Of a stretch of DNA of 64,000 bases, positions 1 through 6,968 are shown one piece after another. Source of the DNA: CAWDZK01 sp963726615 (GTDB taxonomy: Bacteria > Actinomycetota > Actinomycetes > JACCUZ01); NCBI GenBank assembly GCA_963726615.1, contig CAVSCX010000011.1, positions 248,001-312,000 of the forward strand, read 5' to 3'. The translations under genes and the position numbers were made by a program. The number at the start of each line of letters is the position of its first letter. The stretch's first letter is position 1. The notes beneath the pieces were generated by a model that saw nothing but the letters and a program-made list of their open reading frames with translations, had not been told where the DNA came from and searched no databases.

Positions 1-372
1 GGCGACCAGGTCGGTCGCCGAGACGCTGCCGGGCAGGTCCTCGCCCGGGATCCCCAGCCGCCGGTCGGTGCCGGAGCCGGTCGCCACGAGGATCGCGTCG
101 TAGTGGGCGTGCAGCTCCGGCATCGTGAGGTCGGTGCCGACCCGCACGTTGCCGAGGAAGCGCACCGCCGGGTGCTGCAGCACCGTTGCCAGCGCCGCGC
201 TGATCGACTGCGTCCGCGGGTGGTCGGGTGCCACGGCGTAGCGGACCAGACCGAAGGGGGCGGGGAGCCCGTCCAGGACGTCGACGAGGACCTCGTCGGA
301 GTGCCGTGTCAGCGCCTCGCAGGCATATACGCCGGCAGGACCCGACCCGACGACGGCGACGCGCAGCGGCAC
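1..372 (-). CDS. Ferredoxin-NADP+ reductase / FAD-NAD(P)H oxidoreductase (FprA-like), N-terminal part
   Basis: This is the first 124 codons of a flavoprotein running off the left edge, from a GTG start at 372. The N-terminus carries a dinucleotide-binding GSGPAG at residues 9-14. The segment PFGLVRYAVAPDH at about 39-51 is typical of adrenodoxin reductase/FprA-type enzymes, which move electrons between NADPH and ferredoxin via FAD. The reading frame is open to position 1, so the gene looks intact as far as it can be seen. A degenerate second copy of bases 145-388 lies at 4880-5122. The family call is good; the exact electron partner cannot be told from this fragment. Confidence 0.85.
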   Translation of the reverse strand, partial: MPLRVAVVGSGPAGVYACEALTRHSDEVLVDVLDGLPAPFGLVRYAVAPDHPRTQSISAALATVLQHPAVRFLGNVRVGTDLTMPELHAHYDAILVATGSGTDRRLGIPGEDLPGSVSATDLVA

Positions 373-388
373 GCCCCCACCCTGTCAG
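145..388. repeat. Direct repeat, copy 1 (5' end of the FAD oxidoreductase gene)
   Basis: These 244 bp recur in the same orientation at 4880-5122, with about 14 mismatches and one single-base deletion counted by eye. Similarity weakens beyond 388. Copy 1 is part of the open reductase gene; copy 2 is frameshifted and truncated. The pair brackets the block 389-4879. Confidence 0.85.
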
Positions 389-444
389 ACCCCGCCGGTG
401 GTGAATCCAGGACGTCACGGATGCAGGACTGAAAGTCCCTGACC

Positions 445-464
445 GGTCTGACGGGACTCAGACC
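445..464 (-). terminator. Hairpin at the stop of the small secreted-protein gene
   Basis: A perfect 7-bp inverted repeat (GGTCTGA/TCAGACC) with a 6-nt loop overlaps the stop codon of the minus-strand gene ending at 458. There is no clear U-tract, so it is only a possible intrinsic terminator. Confidence 0.35.
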
Positions 465-757
465 AGGGCCGGGAGAGGGACAACACACCATCCACGTGCC
501 TCGGCAAGGGTGAAGACCCGGCCGCGCCGCAACGCAGTTCGCACCAGTGACACGTGCCGAGCGTCGATGCAGCGCTGGGCGAGCGCCAGAACCGCGCTCG
601 GATCGTCGCCCCGGTCCAACGCTGCCGCAGCGCCCGACGACGCAACAGTGGCCGAGCGCGCGGGAGACGCCAGGGCCATCCCCTCGGCGGGAACGGCCGC
701 AGCGCAGAAGGTCAGGCCGGCCGCGAGCGCCAGCATCATGCGGGATCGACCCTTCAT
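458..757 (-). CDS. Small secreted protein of unknown function
   Basis: A 99-residue protein. The ATG at 757 is preceded by a GGAGGGA-type ribosome site, which favours it over the upstream in-frame extension. Residues 1 to about 30 form a signal peptide: basic start, hydrophobic LALAAGLTFCAAAV core, Ala-rich cleavage zone. The mature part of about 70 residues has an Ala/Asp-rich stretch, then a basic amphipathic segment with two cysteines (in QRCIDARH and RGWCVV) that could form a disulfide. I recognise no family. It is divergent from the large regulator gene starting at 908 and lies inside the block bounded by the 244-bp direct repeats, so it may have arrived with the regulator. Confidence 0.6.
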   Translation of the reverse strand: MKGRSRMMLALAAGLTFCAAAVPAEGMALASPARSATVASSGAAAALDRGDDPSAVLALAQRCIDARHVSLVRTALRRGRVFTLAEARGWCVVPLPALV

Positions 758-881
758 CACGAGCTCCCTCCGTCGGTCCTTCCGAGACTCGTCCCGCGCC
801 CCAACGTCCGCCCAACGGAACCGGCGATCTGCTCCACTTCCCGCCACCTCAGCGCACCTCCCGGCGCCCGGTGGCCGGTGC

Positions 882-887
882 TAGGTT
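882..887 (+). promoter_or_regulatory. Candidate -10 element (TAGGTT) of the large regulator gene
   Basis: TAGGTT fits the actinobacterial -10 consensus TAnnnT and lies 20 nt before the ATG at 908. A GGTGGAGA ribosome site lies between them, so this would be a short leadered transcript. Confidence 0.4.
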
Positions 888-907
888 TCGAGCCGGGTGG
901 AGACGCC

Positions 908-3900
908 ATGGACTTCCGCATCCTGGGCCCGCTCGACGTCGTCGACGGCGACCGGGTGATGCAGGTACGAGGGGCGCGGCAACGCGCGGTCCTGGGCATG
1001 TTGCTGATCAACGCCAATCGCGTGGTGTCCGCCGACCGCCTCATCGATGGGGTCTGGGGTGACTGCCCACCCACGTCAGGCGCCGCCGCGCTGCAGATGA
1101 GGGTCTCGCAGCTGCGCCGGGCGTTGAGCACGTTGCGCGGCCAGACCCAGGACGAGGAGGGGCCACTGGTGACGGTGCCCGGCGGCTACGTCATGCGTGT
1201 GGACGCCGACGACGTCGACGCCCTTCGCTTCGAGCGCCTGCTGGCGGAGGGCCGGACACTGGCTGCGGACGGCGACCCGGCTTCCGCGTCTGTGCACATG
1301 CGCGGCGCCCGTGCACTCTGGCGCGGCAACGCCTTGTCAGACTTTGCCTTCGAGCCGTTCGCGCAGGCGGAGATCGCCCGGCTGGAGGAGCTGCGACTTG
1401 TCCTCGCGGAGGAGTGGCTCGCGGTCGAGCTGGCCCTGGGCCGCCACGCGGTCGTCGTCCCCGACGTGGAGGCGCTCGTCGCCGCCCATCCTCTCCGAGA
1501 GCGACTGCGCGCCCTCCTGATGATTGCCCTGTACCGGTCCGATCGACAGGCCGATGCACTGGCGGCCTACCGGGAGGCGCGTGCCTACCTGTCACGTGAG
1601 CTGGCCGTGGAGCCTGGTGCGACGCTGCAACGGCTGGAGCAGCAGGTTCTGCGGCACGCGCCCGATCTCGAGCTGCAGGTGCCCGGCAGCGACGGAGCAG
1701 TGCGACCCGTCACCGCGTCGGTGGAACCCAGTCGGAAGCCGATCACCGTCGTCTGCACGTCGGTGCGCGTGGCGGTCGACCGATCGGGCGCGCCACCGGC
1801 CGACGTCGACCCTGAGCTGCGGAGTCGGTGGCTTGACCGTTGCCTCGCGGTTGAAGCCGAGGCGTTCGAGCAGCAGGGGGCACTCGTACGGCGACTGCCG
1901 GGCGCCGTACTGGCCACCTTCGGCCTGCCCACCGTCCGTGAGGACGACGCGGTGCGAGCCGTCAGGGCCGCAGTCGGCGTTCACGAGAAGGTGCATGAAC
2001 TCGCGGGGGAGCTCGCACACGGTCGCGGGCTGCCTCTGCAGGCCCGGTCCGGCATCGCGACGGGCGATGTGCTGATGCGTGACTATGCGGCGGCTGAGGC
2101 GTGGGACGCGGGCGAACCGGCCGAGATGGCGCTTGAGCTGTCGACCCGCGCGGACCCGGGCGAGGTGCTCATCGCCGACTCGACCGAGCCCCTGATCCGA
2201 CACGCAGCGGTGCTCACCCGTCGGGCCACGTCGCCCGCCTCCACCGCCTGGCGCGTGGGTGGCCTGACAGCGGTCCACTCCGGCCGCGTCGTGCGCCGGG
2301 ACGCCCCCATGGTGGGCCGGCGGAGGGAGCTGACGGAGCTGGCGAGGACCGTTGAGCGCGCTGCTGCGGAAGGCGTGGTGCACACGTGCACCATCGCCGG
2401 TGCAGCGGGCGTGGGGAAGTCCCGGCTCGTACAGGAGTTCACCGAGACTGCCGGGAAGGCGGCAACGGTGGTGACAGGTTCCTGCGCGCCGTACGGCGAG
2501 ATCGCGACCTTCTCGCCCCTTCGCCAGGTCGTCGAGCAGCTGGCTGCCGGCCGGTCACTCGCCGACGTCGTGCGCGGCACCCCGCATGCGGACATCGTGG
2601 CGCGGCTGGTCGCGGCCGCGGTCGGCCTGGGTGAGGCCACGGGCGCTGGCGACGTCTCGTGGGCGATCGGTCGCTTCTTCGAGGCCGCGAGCCGGGACCG
2701 GCCGCTCGTCGTGGTGCTCGAGGACATGCACTGGGCGTCTCCCACGTTGCTGGAGCTGATGGAGTTCTTGTCGAGCTGGCAGCGTCCCGCCGCGGTAGCG
2801 CTGATCTGCCTCGCCCGGCCGGAGCTGCACCTCGAGCGGCCCGGTTGGGTCCATTTGCCACGGTCGACGCACGTCGAGCTGTCACCCCTCGACCCGCGTG
2901 AGGCTGAGATCCTGCTCGGTCACCTGGCAGGCTCGCACCAACCTCCGGCCGAAGTGCGCCAGCGGCTCGCCCGCGCGGCGGAGGGCAACCCGCTGTTCCT
3001 CGAACAGCTGCTGGCCATGATCACCGAGAACCCTGGCCTCGATGTCGAGGCGGATCTCCCGCCCACGGTTGCCGCCCTGCTGGCCGCCCGGCTCGACCAG
3101 CTCGGCCCCGGCGAACGCGCGGTCATCGAGCGAGCGGCGGTGGTGGGTCGCGCCTTCCACCGTGACGCCGTGGCGGCTCTCCTTCCGGTCCATGCGCGGT
3201 CGACGGTCGACCGGCACCTGGCAGCCCTTGTCACCCGGGACCTTCTCTCCGTCCTCCAGCGCCACACTGCGGCGACCCACACCTTCCGTCACGGGTTGAT
3301 CCATGCGGCCGCGTACCGCAGCGGTGCGACGGGCGCGCATGCCGAGCTGCACGAGTCGCTCGCGGCGTGGCTCGAAGGCACCGGCGGCGCTACTGACGAA
3401 GTCGTCGGCCACCACCTGGAGCGGGCCGTCGAGTGTCAGCTCGCGCTGCGTGGCCGGGCCGACCACATCCGCGAGCTGGCCGGACGCGCCGCGCAACGGC
3501 TCCGCCTCGCCGGCGAACAGGCGTACAGGCGCGGTGACATGCCGGCATCCGCCACGTTGCTCGAACGGGCCCGGCGGCTCCCGACCGGTGACGACGTCAG
3601 GGACCTGGAGCTGATGCCCAGCCTGGGTCAGGCGCTGTTCGAGGTCGGACAGCTTCACCGGGCCGAGACGGTCCTCACCGAAGCGGTGACACGCGCCGAC
3701 GGCCTCCACCAGCCGAAGGTGCGGTGGGAGGCGGCGGTCACACTGATGCATCTCACCATGTACCTGAGACCGGAGGCGTTGCGCCCGGAGGCCCTTCTGC
3801 GCTCGGCTACCGAAGCAGCCCGGGAACTCGAGCGGCTCGGTGATGACGTCGGCGTCGCTCGGGCGCTCATGTTCACCTCGGACCTGCAGTGGGTCCTCGG

Positions 3901-4777
3901 CCGGGCGGTGGCAACCCAGGAGGCCGCCGAGAGGGGACTGGCGTTCGCACGCAGGTCGCGCAGCCGCCGGGAGGAGGCATGGTGCCGCGGGCAGCTCGGC
4001 TTTGCTCTGCTCAACGGTCCCGTCCCAGTCGGTATGGGACTGCGACGGTGCCGGGACATGCTGATCGAGACACGGGGGGACCCGGTCGCCCAGGCCAACC
4101 TGCTGATGTTCGTCGCGGTGCACGAGGCAATGGCCGGAGACTTCCCGGACGCGCTGGACCATGCCGCGGCCGGGCGGGCCGCCACTCGCGAGCTCGGGCT
4201 CCGTTGGCAGACAGGGATCCATGCCCTCCTCAGCAGCCAGGTCTGCTGTCTCTCCGGGAACCCGGTCGAGGCCGAGTCCCTGTTGCGGACCGCCCTGGCG
4301 ACGTTCGAGGAGACCGAGGACCGGTGGGACGCGGCCACCGCCAGGCTCGACCTGCAGCGCGCGCTGTACGAGCAGGGGCGCTACGACGACGCGCGTGCGG
4401 CGGTCGCGAGCATCGATCAACCGCCGGTCGCGGATGCCGAGTCCACCATCAAGCGCTGCGGGGTTCCCGCTCTCCTGCTCGCCCGCGAGCGCCGCTTCGC
4501 CGACGCCGAACGGGTTGTGCGCGAAGGGATCGCGTTCGCCGGCAGGACGGACCTCCTGGCGTGGAAGGCCGACCTGCTCATGGACCTGGGTGAGGTGCTC
4601 GAGCTTGCCGGTCGTCCCGATGAGGCCTTCCACGCCGTCACGCGGGCACTGCGGCGATACGCAGGCAAGGGGCACGCGGTGGGCGCGGCACGCGCCCGCG
4701 CGCGGTTGGGCTCCCTGGCCTCCCGGCGTCGGCCGGTGGATGCCGACGCAGGCCCCCACCCCGCACGCCCGAGGTGA
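908..4777 (+). CDS. AfsR/SARP-type regulator: wHTH-BTAD, cyclase-like domain, AAA ATPase, TPR
   Basis: A 1289-residue transcriptional regulator. The ATG at 908 follows GGTGGAGA; the frame stays open upstream, but that part does not resemble the family. Domain order is winged helix (about 1-95, beginning MDFRILGPLDV), BTAD (about 97-245), a class III cyclase-like region (about 275-440, with SGIATGDVLM), a STAND/AAA ATPase with P-loop GAAGVGKSR near 499-507 and Walker B VVVLEDMHWAS near 600-610, then TPR-like helices to about 1270. The cyclase-like part lacks the usual metal-binding aspartates (CTSVRVA and RRLPGAVL stand where ADVxGFT and GDGxLA are expected), so catalysis is unlikely. Such proteins activate nearby biosynthetic or stress genes when ligand and ATP are bound. 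The whole gene sits between direct repeats. Confidence 0.88.
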   Translation: MDFRILGPLDVVDGDRVMQVRGARQRAVLGMLLINANRVVSADRLIDGVWGDCPPTSGAAALQMRVSQLRRALSTLRGQTQDEEGPLVTVPGGYVMRVDADDVDALRFERLLAEGRTLAADGDPASASVHMRGARALWRGNALSDFAFEPFAQAEIARLEELRLVLAEEWLAVELALGRHAVVVPDVEALVAAHPLRERLRALLMIALYRSDRQADALAAYREARAYLSRELAVEPGATLQRLEQQVLRHAPDLELQVPGSDGAVRPVTASVEPSRKPITVVCTSVRVAVDRSGAPPADVDPELRSRWLDRCLAVEAEAFEQQGALVRRLPGAVLATFGLPTVREDDAVRAVRAAVGVHEKVHELAGELAHGRGLPLQARSGIATGDVLMRDYAAAEAWDAGEPAEMALELSTRADPGEVLIADSTEPLIRHAAVLTRRATSPASTAWRVGGLTAVHSGRVVRRDAPMVGRRRELTELARTVERAAAEGVVHTCTIAGAAGVGKSRLVQEFTETAGKAATVVTGSCAPYGEIATFSPLRQVVEQLAAGRSLADVVRGTPHADIVARLVAAAVGLGEATGAGDVSWAIGRFFEAASRDRPLVVVLEDMHWASPTLLELMEFLSSWQRPAAVALICLARPELHLERPGWVHLPRSTHVELSPLDPREAEILLGHLAGSHQPPAEVRQRLARAAEGNPLFLEQLLAMITENPGLDVEADLPPTVAALLAARLDQLGPGERAVIERAAVVGRAFHRDAVAALLPVHARSTVDRHLAALVTRDLLSVLQRHTAATHTFRHGLIHAAAYRSGATGAHAELHESLAAWLEGTGGATDEVVGHHLERAVECQLALRGRADHIRELAGRAAQRLRLAGEQAYRRGDMPASATLLERARRLPTGDDVRDLELMPSLGQALFEVGQLHRAETVLTEAVTRADGLHQPKVRWEAAVTLMHLTMYLRPEALRPEALLRSATEAARELERLGDDVGVARALMFTSDLQWVLGRAVATQEAAERGLAFARRSRSRREEAWCRGQLGFALLNGPVPVGMGLRRCRDMLIETRGDPVAQANLLMFVAVHEAMAGDFPDALDHAAAGRAATRELGLRWQTGIHALLSSQVCCLSGNPVEAESLLRTALATFEETEDRWDAATARLDLQRALYEQGRYDDARAAVASIDQPPVADAESTIKRCGVPALLLARERRFADAERVVREGIAFAGRTDLLAWKADLLMDLGEVLELAGRPDEAFHAVTRALRRYAGKGHAVGAARARARLGSLASRRRPVDADAGPHPARPR

Positions 4778-4879
4778 CCTCCGGCGAGTCACGCAGGGGC
4801 CGCTCCGAACAGCAGGGCGAGGAGTGTGTCATGCGCGGCCCAGGTCGTCGAGACCTCGACGTTGCGCCGGGCAGCGGGG

Positions 4880-5106
4880 CACGTTGCCGAGGAAGCGCAC
4901 GGCCGGGTGCTGCAGCACCTTCGCCACCGCCGTGCTGATCGACCGCGTCCGCGCGTGGTCGGGTGCCACGGCGTAGCGGACCGGACCGGAGGGGCGGGGA
5001 GCCCGTCCAGGACGTCGACGAGCACCTCGTCCGAGTGCCGTGTCAGCGCCTCGCAGGCGCACACGCCGGCAGGACCCGACCCGACGACGGCGACGCGCAG
5101 CGGCAC
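4880..5106 (-). pseudogene. Frameshifted 5' fragment of the FAD oxidoreductase gene
   Basis: Reading from the GTG at 5106 gives a start like that of the gene at 372 (GSGPAG at residues 9-14) for about 38 residues. A single-base deletion then destroys the PFGLVRY motif and shifts the frame. Homology stops at 4880, so only about the first 75 codons were copied. The remnant fills most of the 397-bp gap between the large regulator and the DUF421 gene (4778-5174). I see no other gene there. It is best explained as the second copy made when the regulator block was inserted or duplicated. Confidence 0.85.
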
Positions 5107-5122
5107 GCCCCCACCCTGTCAG
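4880..5122. repeat. Direct repeat, copy 2 (duplicate of reductase 5' end)
   Basis: This matches 145-388 in the same orientation at about 94% by eye. It has a one-base deletion in the codons for the PFGLVRY motif. Beyond 5122 there is weak continuing resemblance to 389-410 (CGGTGGTG then ATCC). Confidence 0.85.
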
Positions 5123-5174
5123 ATCTGTTCCTCCCCTCGGTGGTGGATCCCTGGCACCTGGGTACGGACGGTCC

Positions 5175-5684
5175 ATGTGGTTCGACTCCTGGTCCGATCT
5201 CGCACGCACCGCCCTCGTCGGCGCCGGCGCCTACGCAGCGCTTGTCGTCGTCCTGCGCCTGTCGGGGAAGCGGACCCTGGCCAAGCTCAACGCATTCGAC
5301 CTGGTCGTGACCGTCGCCTTCGGCTCGACGCTGGCCACGATCCTGCTGAACGCCAGCGTGTCGTGGGCCGAGGGTGTCGTCGCGTTCGCGGTCCTGGCGG
5401 TTCTGCAGTTCTCGGTGGCGTGGACGTCGACCCGCTGGGACAGGGCGCGCGCCACCGTCACCGCTCGGCCGACGATGCTCCTCCGCCACGGCGTGCTGCT
5501 GCCGGACGCGTCCAGGTCGCAGCGGGTGAGCCACGAGCAGCTGCTCCAGGCCGTGCGTGGCGCCGGCCTGGGCAGTCTCTCGTCGGTCGCGGCGATCGTG
5601 CTGGAGACGGACGGCTCACTGAGCGTCGTCGCGGACAGCCGACTCGGTGACGCCACGGCCCTGCGCGACGTCCCCGATGCGTGA
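5175..5684 (+). CDS. DUF421 (YetF/YcaP-like) membrane protein
   Basis: A 169-residue protein from the ATG at 5175. Three membrane segments at about 14-32, 44-62 and 66-85 are followed by a soluble domain with the DUF421 pattern RPTMLLRHGVLL and SHEQLLQAVRGAGL, near LSSVAAIVLETDGSLSVV. The motif RLSGKRTLAKLNAFDLVVTV after the first helix is diagnostic. The family is linked to membrane or spore physiology in Bacillus, but its biochemical role is unknown. No strong ribosome site is visible. Its left flank is the duplicated reductase fragment and its right flank is the end of the tRNA-associated element, so it may once have faced the reductase gene directly. Confidence 0.8.
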   Translation: MWFDSWSDLARTALVGAGAYAALVVVLRLSGKRTLAKLNAFDLVVTVAFGSTLATILLNASVSWAEGVVAFAVLAVLQFSVAWTSTRWDRARATVTARPTMLLRHGVLLPDASRSQRVSHEQLLQAVRGAGLGSLSSVAAIVLETDGSLSVVADSRLGDATALRDVPDA

Positions 5685-5698
5685 CCGTCGGATCCTGC

Positions 5699-5723
5699 GG
5701 TGTGCGAGGGGGGACATGAACTC
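5699..5723 (-). repeat. Degenerate copy of the tRNA-Leu 3' end (putative distal att site)
   Basis: Twenty-two of 25 bases match 6727-6751, which is the 3' end and T-arm of the tRNA-Leu gene, in direct orientation. The match includes CGAGGGGGGAC and TGAAC. Together with the integrase tail beside the tRNA it looks like the far attachment site of an old integrative element of about 1 kb. Confidence 0.6.
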
Positions 5724-5837
5724 CGAAGGGGACCGTCCGTGGGGGTACACATCGGTCCGTTCCCGTCCGCTTCTGAGCGTGAATCTGACGGTTTGTCACC
5801 GCGGAGGTTCGCCGGGATCCGGCGCCGTCCAGCAGGA

Positions 5838-5859
5838 CCTGTGACCAATCCTGTGACCA
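5838..5859. repeat. Two direct CCTGTGACCA repeats
   Basis: CCTGTGACCA occurs at 5838-5847 and again at 5850-5859, near the left end of the putative element. TGTGACC/TGTGAC recurs at 6640-6646 and 6651-6656, and inverted at 6679-6684, near the right end. This resembles arm-type recombinase or excisionase sites, though no protein was tested. Confidence 0.4.
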
Positions 5860-5881
5860 GGCTGGCGATCTTGGTCGGTCC

Positions 5882-6148
5882 TCAGCGGCCGTACGCCTCG
5901 CGACGGTGCCGGACGTTGATGACGAGCACCAGCAGCACGTCGTCCTCGACGCGGTAGATCACCCGGTAGTCCCCGGTGCGCACCCGCCATAGGCGCGGCG
6001 TGTCATCGCCGGTGAGCATCGTCGCCGCCGGCGGTCTCGGTTCGTCGGCAAGCAGGGCGATGACCTTGGAGATCCGGTCTCGCGCGGATCTGTCGAGCTT
6101 GCGGAGCTCGCGGGCCGCTGCCGGGCGGAACTCGACCCGGTAGGTCAC
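5882..6148 (-). CDS. RelE/ParE-family toxin
   Basis: An 88-residue protein with the RelE fold signature. It opens with a strand and basic helix (YRVEFRPAAARELRKLD), has a conserved LWRVRTGDYRVIYRV core at about 53-67, and ends with the strand LLVLVINVRHRREAY. Members are ribosome-dependent mRNases or gyrase inhibitors, and the basic residues plus the Arg-His pair near the end suit an RNase. The start codon overlaps the antitoxin stop by 4 bp (ATGA at 6145-6148), so the two are translationally coupled, antitoxin first. The module lies inside the putative tRNA-Leu-integrated remnant and may have been kept because it is addictive. Confidence 0.87.
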   Translation of the reverse strand: MTYRVEFRPAAARELRKLDRSARDRISKVIALLADEPRPPAATMLTGDDTPRLWRVRTGDYRVIYRVEDDVLLVLVINVRHRREAYGR

Positions 6149-6393
6149 GCCAGACCGAGGTCGGCCTTCACGACCTCCCAGGGGATCGACGGGCCGTCCT
6201 CGGCGAGAGCCGCGCGGGCGGCGGCGATGTCCTCGGCGTCCTCGAGCGCCTCGATCGCGCGGTCGTAGAACTCAGCCGTGACGAGAGCAGCGACCCGCTT
6301 GCCGTGGCGGGTGATGAACACCGGCGCGCGGCTCGAGGCAGCCAGCGCCTCGGAGAAGTGCTCCCGCGCGTCCGTCGCCGTCATGTCGCTCAT
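6145..6393 (-). CDS. Phd/YefM-family antitoxin
   Basis: An 82-residue antitoxin. The N-terminus MSDMTATDAREHFSEALAAS, followed by PVFITRHGKRVAALV, is the typical Phd/YefM DNA-binding domain; the acidic Ala-rich tail is the toxin-neutralising part. I chose the ATG at 6393 because the upstream extension is not family-like; a second ATG nine bases later is also possible. It would bind and inhibit the RelE-type partner encoded downstream and repress its own operon. A palindrome just upstream (6402-6421) is a plausible operator. Confidence 0.87.
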   Translation of the reverse strand: MSDMTATDAREHFSEALAASSRAPVFITRHGKRVAALVTAEFYDRAIEALEDAEDIAAARAALAEDGPSIPWEVVKADLGLA

Positions 6394-6401
6394 GTACGCA
6401 T

Positions 6402-6421
6402 GGTACGAAACCGCGGTTACC
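6402..6421 (-). promoter_or_regulatory. Palindromic candidate operator of the toxin-antitoxin operon
   Basis: Eight bases upstream of the antitoxin start lies AACCGCGGTT, a perfect 10-bp palindrome at 6409-6418. It sits within a wider GGTA/TACC inverted repeat (6402-6421). Autorepression at such a site is the rule for Phd/YefM systems; binding here is inferred. Confidence 0.45.
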
Positions 6422-6491
6422 GCGTCAATCGCGTCGATCGCCCTGGGGTTATCGGCTCCCAGCCCGATCACCTACTCCTGGGAACGATCTT

Positions 6492-6607
6492 CGGTGCCGG
6501 CTCTCGGCATCACTCTCGACGTCTACGGCCACGTGCTGCCGTCGATGGAGACCGACGCCGCCGACCGGGTCGCGGCACTGATTCTCGGCGTGCAGGCGGG
6601 CGCCTGA
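6492..6607 (+). pseudogene. C-terminal remnant of a tyrosine-recombinase integrase
   Basis: The reading frame ending at 6607 reads ITLDVYGHVLPSM followed by ETDAADRVAAL. This is the box around the catalytic tyrosine at the end of phage/ICE tyrosine integrases. The rest of the protein (over 250 residues) is absent: the region to the left is the toxin-antitoxin pair and its promoter. It runs toward the 3' end of the tRNA-Leu gene, the usual place for an integrase after tRNA-targeted insertion. The whole stretch 6394-6728 therefore contains only an operator, this remnant, repeat sites and a hairpin. Confidence 0.75.
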
Positions 6608-6686
6608 GGGCGCCGAGACGGCCGAACCGTCTCAGGACTTGTGACCGATGTGTGACAAGTCGGCATTCGGACAGCTGAGTCACAAG

Positions 6687-6711
6687 AGCCGCAGGCCTCT
6701 GACCTGCGGCT
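6687..6711 (+). terminator. Intrinsic-terminator-like hairpin after the integrase remnant
   Basis: Perfect 9-bp arms AGCCGCAGG and CCTGCGGCT flank a 7-nt loop, followed by TTCG. It lies between the integrase tail and the tRNA gene. Confidence 0.6.
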
Positions 6712-6728
6712 TCGTGTCGAGCGATGGG

Positions 6729-6814
6729 TGTCCGAGGGGGGACTTGAACCCCCATGCCCGGTAAAGGGCACTAGCACCTCAAGCTAGCGCGTCTGCCAAT
6801 TCCGCCACCCGGAC
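6729..6814 (-). tRNA. tRNA-Leu (anticodon GAG)
   Basis: An 86-nt class II tRNA on the minus strand. The acceptor stem pairs GTCCGGG with CTCGGAC (one G-U), with discriminator A at 6729; CCA is not encoded. The anticodon arm reads GCTAGC-TTGAGGT-GCTAG, giving GAG. It has a long variable arm (TGCCCTTTACCGGGCA) and a T-arm with GGTTCAAGTCC. Its 3' end is the apparent target of an old integration, since a degenerate copy lies at 5699-5723. Confidence 0.95.
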
Positions 6815-6968
6815 AGGTGCTGCGCCGGTGGGGTCCGGTCTGGGGGACCGGTCCGGAACGCGGCAGCAAGACTAGCAAACCCGGACCGTCCCGCACGCCA
6901 CGACCGCGGGGCCGGACGTGGCCGGTGGGGCAGGATGGGCGCGACCGTCCCCCCGCCGAGGAGCCACC

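Noticed and set aside
554..907. Upstream extension of the large regulator frame by 118 codons
   Set aside because: The extra part is low-complexity Arg/Ala sequence antisense to the small secreted-protein gene; the ATG at 908 has a ribosome site and begins with the family motif.
2882..4792. A 636-codon minus-strand frame inside the large regulator
   Set aside because: Antisense shadow of the AAA/TPR region without recognisable motifs.
5458..5799. Minus-strand frame with a VPPRTP-type peptide
   Set aside because: Its odd peptides come from the degenerate tRNA 3'-end copy at 5699-5723, not from a gene; it is antisense to DUF421.
6510..6777. Short minus-strand frames reading through the tRNA-Leu gene
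   Set aside because: They are translations of the tRNA and of the antisense of the integrase remnant.
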